DNA of 64,000 nucleotides, from contig NC_018485.1 in NCBI RefSeq assembly GCF_000304315.1, forward strand, positions 3,008,501 through 3,072,500. Direction: 5' to 3'. Below, piece by piece: positions 19,252 to 27,932 of this stretch. The position numbers and the translations under genes were made by a program. A model generated the notes under the pieces. It did no database searches, was not told the DNA's origin, and was given only the letters and a program-made list of their open reading frames with translations. Source of the DNA: Methylocystis sp. SC2 (lineage in GTDB: Bacteria; Pseudomonadota; Alphaproteobacteria; Rhizobiales; Beijerinckiaceae). Within the stretch, counting starts at the first letter, position 1. Each line of letters starts with the position of its first letter.

Positions 19252-19884
19252 TCAAGACGCGGGGTCCTCTTCGCTGGCGGCGAGCCGGTAGCCGTCGCCT
19301 TCGGTTTTGATCCAGCGCGGCCGTTCGGGCGACTGTTCGAGCTTGCGTCTCAGACGGTGAATGTGCGTTTCGAGCGTACGGGTCGACAAATTCGGACCAT
19401 AGCCCCACACGTCGCGCAGCAGCGCCGCGCGAGACACCGTCGCGCCGTGCGCGCGCGCCAGCCGCGTGAGAATCGCCGTCTCCTTTTCGGTCAGTTTTAA
19501 GCGCGCGCCGGAAGGCGCCCGCAGTTCGCCGGCCTCGAAATGATAGGGGCCGACAGCCGCCCGAGACGGCGCCGCATCTAGCAGCGCGACCAATTCCGCA
19601 AAGCGGAAGGGGCGCGTCACGACGGCGTCCACCCCCTGCGGCGGCGATGTCGGCGCGTCGGCGATCAGCACGACGCGCGTCACGCAGCCCCGCGCGCGCG
19701 CCTCGGCGAGCGCCTCTGGGTCGCAATGGGCTTCGTCCAGGACCGCCGCATCCGGCCAATCCTCTCCGGGCGCGCCGATCCGGCCCTCGCGCAGCGCATA
19801 GCGGCCGAGCGCGGCGAATTGCTCGACGAGCGTCGCCCGCAACTGGGGTTCGGCGGCGATGACCAGAGCGCGCGGAAAGAACAT
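19252..19884 (-). CDS. OmpR-type DNA-binding protein with an atypical receiver
   Basis: A 210-residue protein with an N-terminal receiver-like domain and a C-terminal winged helix (LTEKETAILTRLARAHGATVSR through RTLETHIHRLRRKLE). The receiver keeps an Asp at position 50 (AAVLDEA). The acidic pair of the first loop is reduced to AAEP, and the conserved Lys is replaced by Arg91 (VTRPF). Phosphorylation may therefore be lost or altered. No histidine kinase is adjacent. It lies back-to-back with the L,D-transpeptidase gene, about 85 nt apart, which may be a target. Confidence 0.82.
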   Translation of the reverse strand: MFFPRALVIAAEPQLRATLVEQFAALGRYALREGRIGAPGEDWPDAAVLDEAHCDPEALAEARARGCVTRVVLIADAPTSPPQGVDAVVTRPFRFAELVALLDAAPSRAAVGPYHFEAGELRAPSGARLKLTEKETAILTRLARAHGATVSRAALLRDVWGYGPNLSTRTLETHIHRLRRKLEQSPERPRWIKTEGDGYRLAASEEDPAS

Positions 19885-19969
19885 CGGCCGGGGCCGCTCC
19901 TCGCTTCGAAGAGAATATTCCTGCTATAGGCGGTCAGACGCGCCGGCGCGCGGCAGCATATAACGCATC

Positions 19970-20512
19970 ATGCCTCGACGAACGAACCGGACGAAATCTG
20001 CCGGACTGGCCTTGCTGCGCGTCACGCGGCGCATAGGCGGGCGCTCGCACGAAGGGCGGCTGATCGCAGGGACGCTCGTTCTCCCCTGCGCGCTGGGCCG
20101 CAGCGGCGTTGCGCGCAACAAGCGGGAAGGCGACGGCGCGAGTCCGGCCGGCCGCTGGCCGCTCCTCTATTTTTACCTGCGCGCGCCGGCGCCCCTGCGT
20201 CTGCCATGGCGGCGCACGCGGCCGCACGACCTCTGGTGCGACGATCCGCGCTCCTTTCTCTATAACAAACCGCTGCGGGCGCCCTCGCGCCTCGGCCATG
20301 AGGAAATGTGGCGAAAGGACGCGCTCTACGACGCCGTCGGCGTGATGGGCTACAATCTTCGTCCTCGGCTGCGCGGTCGCGGCAGCGCGATTTTCTTTCA
20401 TATCGCCACGGAAGATCTTTCGCCCACAGCCGGCTGCGTCGCATTGCGCGCCCGCGACATGGCGCGGCTTCTGCCGAGGTTGCGGCGCGGCGCGATCATC
20501 GAGGTGCGCTAG
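19970..20512 (+). CDS. YkuD-domain L,D-transpeptidase, no evident signal peptide
   Basis: A 180-residue L,D-transpeptidase-fold protein. The catalytic motif is HIATEDLSPTAGCVALR, with His144 and nucleophile Cys156. The upstream REGDGASPAGRWPL matches the substrate-side motif of the YafK/ErfK branch. No Sec signal or membrane helix is apparent at the N-terminus, which starts with a basic MPRRTNRTKS; either export is unconventional or the start is not correctly identified. L,D-transpeptidases form 3-3 peptidoglycan crosslinks or attach proteins to the wall. It is divergent from the OmpR-type regulator. Confidence 0.85.
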   Translation: MPRRTNRTKSAGLALLRVTRRIGGRSHEGRLIAGTLVLPCALGRSGVARNKREGDGASPAGRWPLLYFYLRAPAPLRLPWRRTRPHDLWCDDPRSFLYNKPLRAPSRLGHEEMWRKDALYDAVGVMGYNLRPRLRGRGSAIFFHIATEDLSPTAGCVALRARDMARLLPRLRRGAIIEVR

Positions 20513-20802
20513 CCGCATACGCGATTGTAAGAACTACTATCATTTAGCTGATGCAAGTCCCTGAACGGGCGCGTTTTGCAGCGATCCGCGACAGTCGGCG
20601 CATGAGCATACGCGGCGGTTAAGCAAGGCGCTGTGCGCTCTAGGAGGCAATTACGATCATTGGCTCCGCCGATAGAGGCGGAAATGTGTTTTTGAACCTT
20701 GTCGCCAATATCTCAAAAAACCACCATTACGTAGGCTTTCAGCCCTTGTCTGAGCGTTATGCGATCCCCACCTACGCTCCATCCAATAGATGGAGGCGAA
20801 TT
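20513..20802. other. Spacer at the left edge of a less GC-rich islet
   Basis: This stretch is noticeably less GC-rich than the preceding genes. It holds a short stem (CCGCC/GGCGG around 20668-20682) followed by a GTGTTTTT run, a weak candidate terminator on the plus strand. I see no gene, tRNA or attachment repeat. Confidence 0.35.
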
Positions 20803-21063
20803 ATGCCATTCGTTACGCTAACCCCCAGCGAAATAGCTGTCTTAATGAGGCAAGACCCGTCCAGGAAGAATCGCGGCGGGTGGCAACGCCTGATCGTTAC
20901 GCTCCAAGAAAAACTGGATGCAGCGACAGGCGCGCTTTTCCTGGATCGCAAGGACCTTGAGCGGATACCGCGTTACGCCTTTGATTATAAGAACGGCGGA
21001 TGGGAAAATTATTTGAAGGCCGTCTTTCGGCGAACGCTTGGCCCGAAGCTTGGGAGGCCGTAG
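20803..21063 (+). CDS. Hypothetical protein, 86 residues
   Basis: Not recognised. The ATG at 20803 follows GGAGG with 7-nt spacing, a strong site that overrides in-frame upstream codons. The product (MPFVTLTPSEIAVLMRQDPS through FRRTLGPKLGRP) is basic, soluble and probably helical, with no cysteine and no signal. The segment RIPRYAFDYKNGGWENYLKAVF looks like a structured core. Codon use is less GC-rich than the flanks. It is convergent with the DPPY protein gene. It may be a phage- or plasmid-derived accessory protein, but that is inference. Confidence 0.55.
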   Translation: MPFVTLTPSEIAVLMRQDPSRKNRGGWQRLIVTLQEKLDAATGALFLDRKDLERIPRYAFDYKNGGWENYLKAVFRRTLGPKLGRP

Positions 21064-21099
21064 GAGAGATAGGTCAACTCTCGCTACGGCACGACTTCA

Positions 21100-21681
21100 T
21101 TAGTGCTGGGCAGGTAGTCGCCTAAAAATCGACACGCCACGGAAGCGATGGTTTGTGCTCTTCCACATTCCGATCGTCGCTTCCAGAGCAAAGGCGTCCT
21201 TCCGATACATTGGAAGTACTTGATCCAACCAAACGACATGCGCGCCTTCGGGCAAACGCTGTAAGGCGCGCATTACCGTGTTACGTTTTACCATGCTAGT
21301 CCCGTAGTGCTCGCAATCTTCAACGCTGTAAGGCGGGTCTGCGAGAACTAGATCATATTTCTGGAGCGGCACATTTTCGAGTCGCTGCGCATCGTCGATA
21401 TAGGTCGGCTTGAGTTCCGGATTAATATCTACGGTGTCGCCGGGGAAAACGCTTAAATCAACCTTCCCGCTGAAAAGGTGCAAGACCTTTTCCTTTTCTG
21501 GGAAAAGCGCTTTGACGCGCTTCAAATATCCAGCCGGATATCCTCCGTAATATTCAGACTTTACCCGATAGTCGTTGCCCATGATCCAGGTGCCGACAAC
21601 GCGGCCATCTCCTGATGCGAACAAACTGCGCGGGAAACCCGTCTTAGCGACATAGTTGTCTATTCGATTTTCCCACCGCAT
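21100..21681 (-). CDS. Methyltransferase-like protein with a DPPY motif
   Basis: A 193-residue protein with a Rossmann-like methyltransferase layout. A motif-I-like LHLFSGK lies at 67-73, followed by VDINPELKPTYIDDAQ, and DPPYS at 115-119 is the signature of N6-adenine or N4-cytosine methyltransferases. A plausible target-loop region (HYGTSMVKRNTVMRALQRLPEG) follows. It lacks a recognisable target-recognition domain, so it may be an orphan or phage-type enzyme. The ATG at 21681 has GGAG 6 nt upstream. The gene is less GC-rich than its neighbours. Substrate (DNA or RNA) is undetermined. Confidence 0.7.
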   Translation of the reverse strand: MRWENRIDNYVAKTGFPRSLFASGDGRVVGTWIMGNDYRVKSEYYGGYPAGYLKRVKALFPEKEKVLHLFSGKVDLSVFPGDTVDINPELKPTYIDDAQRLENVPLQKYDLVLADPPYSVEDCEHYGTSMVKRNTVMRALQRLPEGAHVVWLDQVLPMYRKDAFALEATIGMWKSTNHRFRGVSIFRRLPAQH

Positions 21682-21747
21682 GGCGTGCTCCAAAAAAACT
21701 GATTCGGAGTTTCTGCCATCTTGATTGAGAAAAGTACAGCGCTGTCT

Positions 21748-22044
21748 TCAGCGTGGTGATTCAATTTGCGACAGATGGGCGCAATTTTCATTTGCGTCGT
21801 CCCAACCGTCAAACCACGCCTCCCAAAACGTTGTTCCGTAGTGGTCATCCTCATATGGATTTTCGTGACGCTGAATGCCAGCTTCAAAAGCTTGGCACCC
21901 GCGTAGGTATGGTTCGTTGTCGTTTGCTTCAATCTGCATCTGGACCTCAACGGTTCCGTTCAAATGGTGCAAGCGCTCCGCTACCAATATCTTTCCACTG
22001 GGACGATACCGGCCGGACAAGTCATGGATAATGGCCAGGCTCAT
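21748..22044 (-). CDS. Rmf/CrpP-like small protein
   Basis: A 98-residue protein. Residues about 48-83 read RGCQAFEAGIQRHENPYEDD followed by a Trp-rich end (FWEAWFDGWDDAN). This arrangement (G-x-x-A-x-x-x-G then NPY then W-x-x-G-W) matches the ribosome modulation factor/CrpP family. The N-terminal 45 residues are an extra beta-like segment (GTVEVQMQIEANDNEPY). Family members dimerise ribosomes in stationary phase or, for CrpP, have been reported to act on ciprofloxacin; neither role can be assumed. The start overlaps the yggS stop by ATGA, so it may be translated from the yggS message. Confidence 0.6.
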   Translation of the reverse strand: MSLAIIHDLSGRYRPSGKILVAERLHHLNGTVEVQMQIEANDNEPYLRGCQAFEAGIQRHENPYEDDHYGTTFWEAWFDGWDDANENCAHLSQIESPR

Positions 22045-22724
22045 TGGGCCGGCGCGTCGGGATAGTCGCGCTCGCCCATGATCGCCGAGCCGACCCGGAC
22101 ATAGGTCGCCCCTAACTGGATCGCGAGTTCGAAATCCGAACTCATCCCCATGGAGAGTTCGGCGATTCCGTTGCGCGCGGCGATGTCGGCGAGCAGCGCG
22201 AAATGCGGAGACGCCTGTTCGCCCACGGGCGGCACGCACATCAGCCCTTCGATGTTCAATCCATACGCGTCGCGGCAGGCGGCCAAAAAACTGTCGGCGT
22301 GTTCGGGAAGGACCCCGGCCTTTTGCGGCTCGGCGCCGGTGTTGACCTGAACGAAAAGCCGCGGGCGCTTGCCGGTCCTGGCGATTTCCTCGGACAGCGT
22401 CTTGGCGATCTTCTCGCGGTCGACGCTTTCGATGACGTCGAAGAGCTCCACCGCCTCACGCGTCTTATTCGACTGCAGCGGGCCGATGAGATGCAGCTCG
22501 ATGTCCGGATATTTTTCGCGCAGCTGCGGCCATTTCGACAAAGCCTCCTGCACGCGGTTTTCCCCGAAGACGCGATGGCCCGCTTCCAGCAGCGGAATCA
22601 TCTCCTCGGCCGGAAAGGTCTTGGTGACGCAGACGAGGCGAATGGAGCCAGGATCGCGGCCGCAGTCCACTGCAGCGCGGCGAATCGCTTCGCGTGTCGA
22701 TTCAAGGCGATCGGCGGCTCCCAT
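22041..22724 (-). CDS. yggS: YggS-family pyridoxal-phosphate-binding protein
   Basis: A PLP homeostasis protein (YggS/PROSC) that binds pyridoxal 5'-phosphate but has no known enzymatic activity. The 227-residue product has PLP Lys35 in LVCVTKTFP, the barrel motifs FGENRVQEALSKW and LHLIGPLQSNKTREAV, and a phosphate-binding end near LSMGMSSDFELAIQLGATYVRVGSAIMG. It overlaps the Rmf-like gene by 4 nt. The family is universal and single-domain, so the assignment is secure. Confidence 0.95.
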   Translation of the reverse strand: MGAADRLESTREAIRRAAVDCGRDPGSIRLVCVTKTFPAEEMIPLLEAGHRVFGENRVQEALSKWPQLREKYPDIELHLIGPLQSNKTREAVELFDVIESVDREKIAKTLSEEIARTGKRPRLFVQVNTGAEPQKAGVLPEHADSFLAACRDAYGLNIEGLMCVPPVGEQASPHFALLADIAARNGIAELSMGMSSDFELAIQLGATYVRVGSAIMGERDYPDAPAQ

Positions 22725-22910
22725 GGCGCGAAAATCGCGATTTCGGCGGCCGGGTCAAGCGCCGAATCTTTTACGTCTTCGCAGCGCGGAACTTCGCGCA
22801 GTCCGGCGCGTTAAGCTTCCGGCGGGGAAGGCGCGGGATTGTCGCGACGTTCATGATTGAGAAACGCGTCCCGTCTACCAAGATTGCTCCCACTGAATTG
22901 GAGGCCGACG
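22725..22910. other. Divergent promoter region between yggS and hdeD-like gene
   Basis: A 186-nt spacer between divergent genes. No repeat or RNA is recognised. The plus-strand gene has a GGAGG site ending about 6 nt before its ATG. Confidence 0.4.
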
Positions 22911-23474
22911 ATGGTCAATGACAGCCTGACTTACGACGGGCGCATGATGCATTTGCATCATCTGCGCCGCAAATGGGGATGGATCGTCGCGCTCGGCGCG
23001 CTCATGCTCGCCGGCGGACTGTTTGCGCTCTATGACGTGACGACCGCCACGCTCGTGACCGTGTTCTATGTCGGCGCGGCGATGCTCGTCGCGGGCGCGA
23101 TGGAGATCATCACCGCCGTTCAGATCCGGCCCTGGACCAGGGCGCTGCTGTGGGGCGCGATCGGGATCATCACGATCGTCGCGGGCTTTCTGGTCTTCCG
23201 CGATCCTTTGCTCGCGGCGGTGTCGCTGACGGCGATCATCGGCGCCGCGCTGGTCGTCGCCGGCCTGTTCAAGCTGATCCTCGCCTGGCACATCCGCGAC
23301 GTCGGCCCTTGGGGCCTCGTGGCGTTCTCGGGCGTGATCAGCATTGTGCTGGGCGGAATGATCCTGGCCCAGTGGCCGATGTCCGGCCTCTATATCCTTG
23401 GCCTCTTCCTCGCGATCAATCTGATCTTTGAGGGCGTCAGCTGGATCACCGTCGGGCTTTCGGCGAAGGCCTGA
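22911..23474 (+). CDS. HdeD-family membrane protein
   Basis: A 187-residue DUF308/HdeD protein with six predicted transmembrane helices in three repeated pairs. Typical pieces are GWIVALGALMLAGGLFALYD, the MLVAGAMEIITAVQIR turn, and SGLYILGLFLAINLIFEGVSWI. HdeD supports acid resistance at high cell density in E. coli; in alphaproteobacteria the role is not established. The start at 22911 follows GGAGGCCGACG and is preferred over an upstream ATG without a site. Confidence 0.86.
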   Translation: MVNDSLTYDGRMMHLHHLRRKWGWIVALGALMLAGGLFALYDVTTATLVTVFYVGAAMLVAGAMEIITAVQIRPWTRALLWGAIGIITIVAGFLVFRDPLLAAVSLTAIIGAALVVAGLFKLILAWHIRDVGPWGLVAFSGVISIVLGGMILAQWPMSGLYILGLFLAINLIFEGVSWITVGLSAKA

Positions 23475-23619
23475 GTTCATGGGGAATTGTCGGGGGCCGC
23501 GCTTGCGGTCCTCGAGCTTTTTCGCGGCGCCGCGAACGGCTCCTGCCTTTGACATCGCTTGGGCCGCCCGGCATTAGAGGCGCAATCCCGCAAGCCTTTT
23601 GACCGGACGCGCCAGCCAG

Positions 23620-26256
23620 ATGAGACCCGAACGCTATAATTTCGCCGAGGCGGAGCCGCGCTGGCAAAAGATTTGGGAAGAAAAACAGTCTTTTAAGGCA
23701 GGCGACCGCGCCGGCGCGCCCAAATATTACGTGCTCGAGATGTTTCCCTATCCCTCGGGCCGGCTGCACATGGGCCATGTGCGCAATTACTCGATGGGCG
23801 ACGTCATCGCCCGCTTCATGCGCGCCAAGGGCTTCGACGTCCTGCATCCGATGGGGTGGGACGCCTTCGGCCTTCCCGCCGAAAACGCCGCGGCGCAGAC
23901 CGGCGCGCCGCCCGCGCAATGGACCTACGCCAATATCGCGGCGATGCGCGCGCAGCTAAAAACGCTGGGCCTGTCGCTCGACTGGTCGCGCGAGATCGCG
24001 ACCTGCGATCCCGACTATTACAGACATCAGCAGAAGCTCTTCCTCGATTTCCTCAAAGCCGGCATCGTCGACCGCAAGAAATCGAAGGTGAACTGGGACC
24101 CGGTAGATATGACCGTGCTCGCCAATGAGCAGGTCATCGACGGGCGCGGCTGGCGCTCGGGCGCGCTGGTCGAGCAGCGCGAGCTGACGCAGTGGTTCTT
24201 GAAGATCACCGACTATTCCGAAGAGCTGCTCGCCGCGCTCGACGAGCTTGAGCGCTGGCCCGACAAGGTGCGGCTGATGCAGCGCAACTGGATCGGGCGC
24301 TCGGAAGGCATGCTCGTGCGCTTCGCGCTCGCGCAGCCGCTCGGAGACATGCGCGAGATCGAGGTGTTCACCACCCGCGCCGACACGCTGTTTGGCGCGA
24401 AATTCGTCGCGCTTGCCGCGGACCATCCGCTGGCGAAAGCCGCCGCGCAGAAGGACCCGGCGCTCGCCGCCTTCGCCGACGAGTGCCGGCGCGGCGCGAC
24501 ATCCGCCGAAGCGATCGAGACCGCGGAAAAGATGGGCTACGACACGGGGCTGCGCGTCGTTCATCCGTTCGATCCGAATTGGACGCTGCCGGTCTATGTC
24601 GCGAATTTCATTCTGATGGACTACGGCACGGGCGCGATCTTCGGCTGCCCGGCGCATGACCAGCGCGACCTCGACTTCGCGACGAAATATGCGCTCGGCT
24701 TCAAGGTCGTGGTCTGTCCGCAGGAACTGGCCCCCGAAGAACTCGAAAAGCGGATCGCCGAAAACGGCGAAGCCTTCGAGGCCGAGGGCAGGCTGGTCAA
24801 TTCCGCCTTTCTCGACGGCATGGCCGTGCAGCAGGCGAAGGAAGAGGTCGCCAACCGGCTGACGACGACGGCGCTGTTCGACCGGCCGCAAGGCGCGCGC
24901 AAGGTGAATTTCAAGCTGCGCGACTGGGGGATTTCGCGCCAGCGCTATTGGGGCTGCCCGATCCCGATCATCCATTGCGAGACCTGCGGGCCGGTCCCGG
25001 TTCCCGAGGCCGATCTGCCGGTCAGGCTGCCGGAAGACGTCTCCTTCGACCAGCCGGGCAATCCGCTCGATCGCCACGCAAGTTGGAAGAACGTCCCCTG
25101 TCCCTCCTGCGGCGCGCCGGCGCGGCGCGAGACCGACACGATGGACACGTTCGTCGACTCGTCCTGGTATTACGCGCGCTTCACCGACCCGCACAATGAG
25201 ACGGCGCCGGCGGGCGCCGAGGCGCTCGCGCGCTGGCTGCCGGTCGATCAATATATCGGCGGCATCGAGCACGCGATTCTGCATCTTCTCTATTCGCGCT
25301 TCTTCGCGCGCGCCATGCGCGATAGCGGCCACGCCGCGGTCGCCGAGCCCTTCGCCGGACTCTTCACCCAGGGCATGGTCGTGCATGAGACCTATCGCGC
25401 GCCGGACGGCCAATGGGTCGCGCCCGACGCCATCCGCATCGAGTCCAGGGATGGCGGCCGCCGCGCCTTTCTCATCGACGGCGATGTGGAGATCGACATC
25501 GGCCCAATCGAGAAAATGTCGAAGTCGAAAAAGAACACGGTCGACCCCGACGACATCGTCGCGAGCTATGGCGCCGATACGGCGCGCCTGTTCGTTTTGT
25601 CCGACAGTCCGCCCGATCGCGACGTCGTCTGGTCGGACGAGGGCGCGCAGGGCGCCTGGCGCTTCGTCCAGCGCCTGTGGCGCCTGACCGGCGAACTCGG
25701 CCGGGTGGCGGCGCCCGTCGGGGCCGAGCCGCCGGCGGCGTTTCACGATCTCGCGCTCGTCGTGCGCAAGGCGACGCATCGTTCGATCGCCCAGGCGAGC
25801 GAGAATATCGAGCGGTTGCGCTTCAACAGCGCCATCGCCCGCATCCGCGAATTCGCCAATGAGCTGACGAGCGCGCTCGACGCCGTGACCGAAACGCCGG
25901 TTCCCGCCGATCTCGCCTTCGCCTTCCGCGAGGCGGCGGACGTCCTCGTTCGGCTTGTCGCGCCGATGACGCCGCATGTCGCCGAGGAATGCTGGGCCGA
26001 TTTGGGCCACAAAGGTCTGGTTGCTGAAGCGCCTTGGCCGGCGGCCGATCCTACCCTGTTGGCCCAGGAGATGATAAGCCTGCCGGTGCAGGTCAACGGC
26101 AAAAAGCGCGCCGAAATTCTTGTCGCCCATGACGCCGACGAAGAAACGATTCGCAAAGAAGCTTTGGCGCAAGATGGCGTTCAGCGCGCCATGGAAGGCA
26201 GACCGCTGAGGAAGTTCATTCTCGTTCCGAAAAGGATCGTCAATGTGGTCGTCTAG
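23620..26256 (+). CDS. leuS: Leucyl-tRNA synthetase
   Basis: A class Ia aminoacyl-tRNA synthetase of 878 residues. It has [20 protein letters not shown], with the HIGH-type HMGH at 50-53, and KMSKS at 632-636. An editing CP1 domain sits in between ([20 protein letters not shown]), and a zinc-like cysteine cluster (CETCGPVP and CPSCGAP) lies near 450-500. The ATG at 23620 gives the usual N-terminus ([15 protein letters not shown]); a TTG seven codons upstream is possible. It heads an operon with lptE and holA, a common alphaproteobacterial arrangement. Confidence 0.97.
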   Translation: MRPERYNFAEAEPRWQKIWEEKQSFKAGDRAGAPKYYVLEMFPYPSGRLHMGHVRNYSMGDVIARFMRAKGFDVLHPMGWDAFGLPAENAAAQTGAPPAQWTYANIAAMRAQLKTLGLSLDWSREIATCDPDYYRHQQKLFLDFLKAGIVDRKKSKVNWDPVDMTVLANEQVIDGRGWRSGALVEQRELTQWFLKITDYSEELLAALDELERWPDKVRLMQRNWIGRSEGMLVRFALAQPLGDMREIEVFTTRADTLFGAKFVALAADHPLAKAAAQKDPALAAFADECRRGATSAEAIETAEKMGYDTGLRVVHPFDPNWTLPVYVANFILMDYGTGAIFGCPAHDQRDLDFATKYALGFKVVVCPQELAPEELEKRIAENGEAFEAEGRLVNSAFLDGMAVQQAKEEVANRLTTTALFDRPQGARKVNFKLRDWGISRQRYWGCPIPIIHCETCGPVPVPEADLPVRLPEDVSFDQPGNPLDRHASWKNVPCPSCGAPARRETDTMDTFVDSSWYYARFTDPHNETAPAGAEALARWLPVDQYIGGIEHAILHLLYSRFFARAMRDSGHAAVAEPFAGLFTQGMVVHETYRAPDGQWVAPDAIRIESRDGGRRAFLIDGDVEIDIGPIEKMSKSKKNTVDPDDIVASYGADTARLFVLSDSPPDRDVVWSDEGAQGAWRFVQRLWRLTGELGRVAAPVGAEPPAAFHDLALVVRKATHRSIAQASENIERLRFNSAIARIREFANELTSALDAVTETPVPADLAFAFREAADVLVRLVAPMTPHVAEECWADLGHKGLVAEAPWPAADPTLLAQEMISLPVQVNGKKRAEILVAHDADEETIRKEALAQDGVQRAMEGRPLRKFILVPKRIVNVVV

Positions 26257-26872
26257 CAAATCGGCAGTCGGCAGGTCGGCAGTCGGCGCGCGTCCTACTG
26301 CCGAAGACCGACCGCCGACCGCCCTCTTCCGGCAAGTGATGGTTGTCGTGGCGGCGCTGCTCGCCCTGCCGCTGGCCGGCTGCATCCAGCCGCTTTACGC
26401 GCCGGCAGGATTTGGGCTCGACTCCGCGCCGCTCGCGGCCGAACTGCAGTCGATCGCGGTTGACGAAATTCCGCAGCGGCTCGGCCACTATGTCCGAAAC
26501 GAGTTGATCTTCGGTCTGAACGGCACCGGCTCGCAGCCGCCGCCGCGCTACCGTCTGATGGTTGTGCTCCGCGAGCGCGTGCAGACGCCGATTCTCGACA
26601 CCGTGACTGGCCGCGCCACCTCGGCGACGGTGATCGTCGACGCCGAATATCGGCTGGTCACCTTGCCTGATGAGGTGGAGGTCACCAAAGGCGTCGCGTT
26701 CAACATCGCAAGCTACGATCGTTTCTCGAACCGCTTCTCCAATGTGCGCGCCGCGCGCGACGCGGAGATCCGCAACGCCCGGGTCATCGCCGAATCGATC
26801 CGCACCAGAATCGCCACCGTGCTCGCCACGCGCCTGTCGCCTGTCCCGCCGCCCGCCGTCGTTCGCTATTGA
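26243..26872 (+). CDS. lptE: LPS-assembly lipoprotein LptE
   Basis: LptE plugs the LptD barrel and helps insert lipopolysaccharide in the outer membrane. The hydrophobic signal [15 protein letters not shown] ends in lipobox Cys47, followed by IQPLYAP, the usual LptE opening. The ATG at 26243 lies inside the leuS 3' end (14-nt overlap) with AAGGA 6 nt upstream, giving translational coupling. From this start the signal peptide has an unusual 32-residue n-region encoded largely by a dispersed repeat (family C). An ATG at 26339, without a Shine-Dalgarno, would remove it. Operon with leuS and holA. Confidence 0.85.
   Translation: MWSSSKSAVGRSAVGARPTAEDRPPTALFRQVMVVVAALLALPLAGCIQPLYAPAGFGLDSAPLAAELQSIAVDEIPQRLGHYVRNELIFGLNGTGSQPPPRYRLMVVLRERVQTPILDTVTGRATSATVIVDAEYRLVTLPDEVEVTKGVAFNIASYDRFSNRFSNVRAARDAEIRNARVIAESIRTRIATVLATRLSPVPPPAVVRY
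26261..26324. repeat. Family C repeat inside the 5' end of lptE
   Basis: A cluster of the unit CGGCAGTCGG in direct orientation (about 26262-26287), followed by its inverse (ACTGCCGA near 26297) and GACCGCC units. Related copies lie at 30846-30902 and, more weakly, 59669-59733. Here it lies within the lptE reading frame if translation starts at 26243. Confidence 0.6.
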
Positions 26873-26897
26873 CGGCGGAGACGGACAACAGCGCCTC

Positions 26898-27923
26898 ATG
26901 ACGGCGGTCAAGAATCGCGACGCCGAACGCTTCATCGCCGCCCCGCCGGAGGGCCTTTTCCTTTTTCTTGTCTTCGGTTCGGACGCCGGAATGGTGCGCG
27001 AGCGCGCGCTCGCGCTCGTCGAAAAACGCGTCGACGATCGCCGCGATCCGTTTCAATTCGTCGAGATGAGCGGCGATGGCGTCGCCGCCGATCCGCTTGC
27101 GCTGCTCGACGAGGCCAACACCACGCCGCTCTTTGGCGGACGGCGCGCCATCCTTGTCGAGACCGGCGCGAAATCCGTCATTCCGGCGCTGACGTCGCTG
27201 ATCGGCGCGCCGCCGGCGCATTGCACGATCGTGCTGACGGCCGGCGCGCTGCGGCGCGACTCGCCGCTGCGCAAGCTGGTCGAGGGCGCCAAGCAGGGCG
27301 CGGCCATCGAGTGCCAGCCCGATGCGGAAGCGGATTTGCAGGCGCTGATCGATCGCAGCCTGCGCGAGGCTGGTCTGGTCGCCAGTCCCGAGGCCCGCAG
27401 CCTGCTCCTCGGCGCGCTGGGCGAGGACCGGCTGATGAGTCGCGGCGAGCTTTCAAAGCTCGCGCTCTATATGCACGGCCGCGAACATGTCGAGGCCAAG
27501 GACGTCGAAGCGATCGTCGCCCATGCCTCGAACATCGCGTCGGATCGCATGGTGACGGCGGCTTTCGCGGGCGCCGCCGATGTCGGCGCGGCGCTCGACG
27601 CGTATTTTGCGCAGGATGGCGACGCGCAGCAGCTTCTCATCGGCGCGCTGCGCTACGCCGTGGCGCTGCATCGCGCCCGTCTCGCCATGGAGCGCGAGGG
27701 CGGTCGACCCGACGCCGGCGTCTCGGCGCTGATGCGCGCCGGCTTCGGTTTCATGCACCGCGCGCAGATGGACGAGCAGCTCAAGAGCTGGTCGTCCGCG
27801 CGTCTTGGCGCGCTGATCGAGCCGCTGCGCGCCGCGCAGACGCGGGCGCGCGCCAACGCCGGCGTGGCGCAAATGGAGGCCGAGCGCGCGCTGTGGAACG
27901 TCGCGCGCGCGGCGCGGCGATAA
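26898..27923 (+). CDS. holA: DNA polymerase III delta subunit
   Basis: The delta subunit opens the beta sliding clamp within the clamp-loader complex. The 341-residue product has the family pattern: an N-terminal region with FGSDAGMVRERALALVEKRV near residues 25-44, a central PLFGGRRAILVETGAK strand-turn, and a helical C-terminal collar domain (QQLLIGALRYAVALHRAR). The start ATG lies 25 nt after the lptE stop; the frame is open far upstream across lptE but that part is antisense-quality translation. Third gene of the leuS-lptE-holA operon. Confidence 0.93.
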   Translation: MTAVKNRDAERFIAAPPEGLFLFLVFGSDAGMVRERALALVEKRVDDRRDPFQFVEMSGDGVAADPLALLDEANTTPLFGGRRAILVETGAKSVIPALTSLIGAPPAHCTIVLTAGALRRDSPLRKLVEGAKQGAAIECQPDAEADLQALIDRSLREAGLVASPEARSLLLGALGEDRLMSRGELSKLALYMHGREHVEAKDVEAIVAHASNIASDRMVTAAFAGAADVGAALDAYFAQDGDAQQLLIGALRYAVALHRARLAMEREGGRPDAGVSALMRAGFGFMHRAQMDEQLKSWSSARLGALIEPLRAAQTRARANAGVAQMEAERALWNVARAARR

Positions 27924-27932
27924 AGGGCCGAG

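Noticed and set aside
20513..22044. A complete prophage or integrative element
   Set aside because: Only three small genes, no integrase, structural genes or direct terminal repeats; at most a remnant.
23956..26385. An 809-codon open frame antisense to leuS
   Set aside because: It is the complement of a well-conserved leuS; the translation is Arg/Gly/Asp-rich with no family resemblance. Long antisense frames are expected in GC-rich coding DNA.
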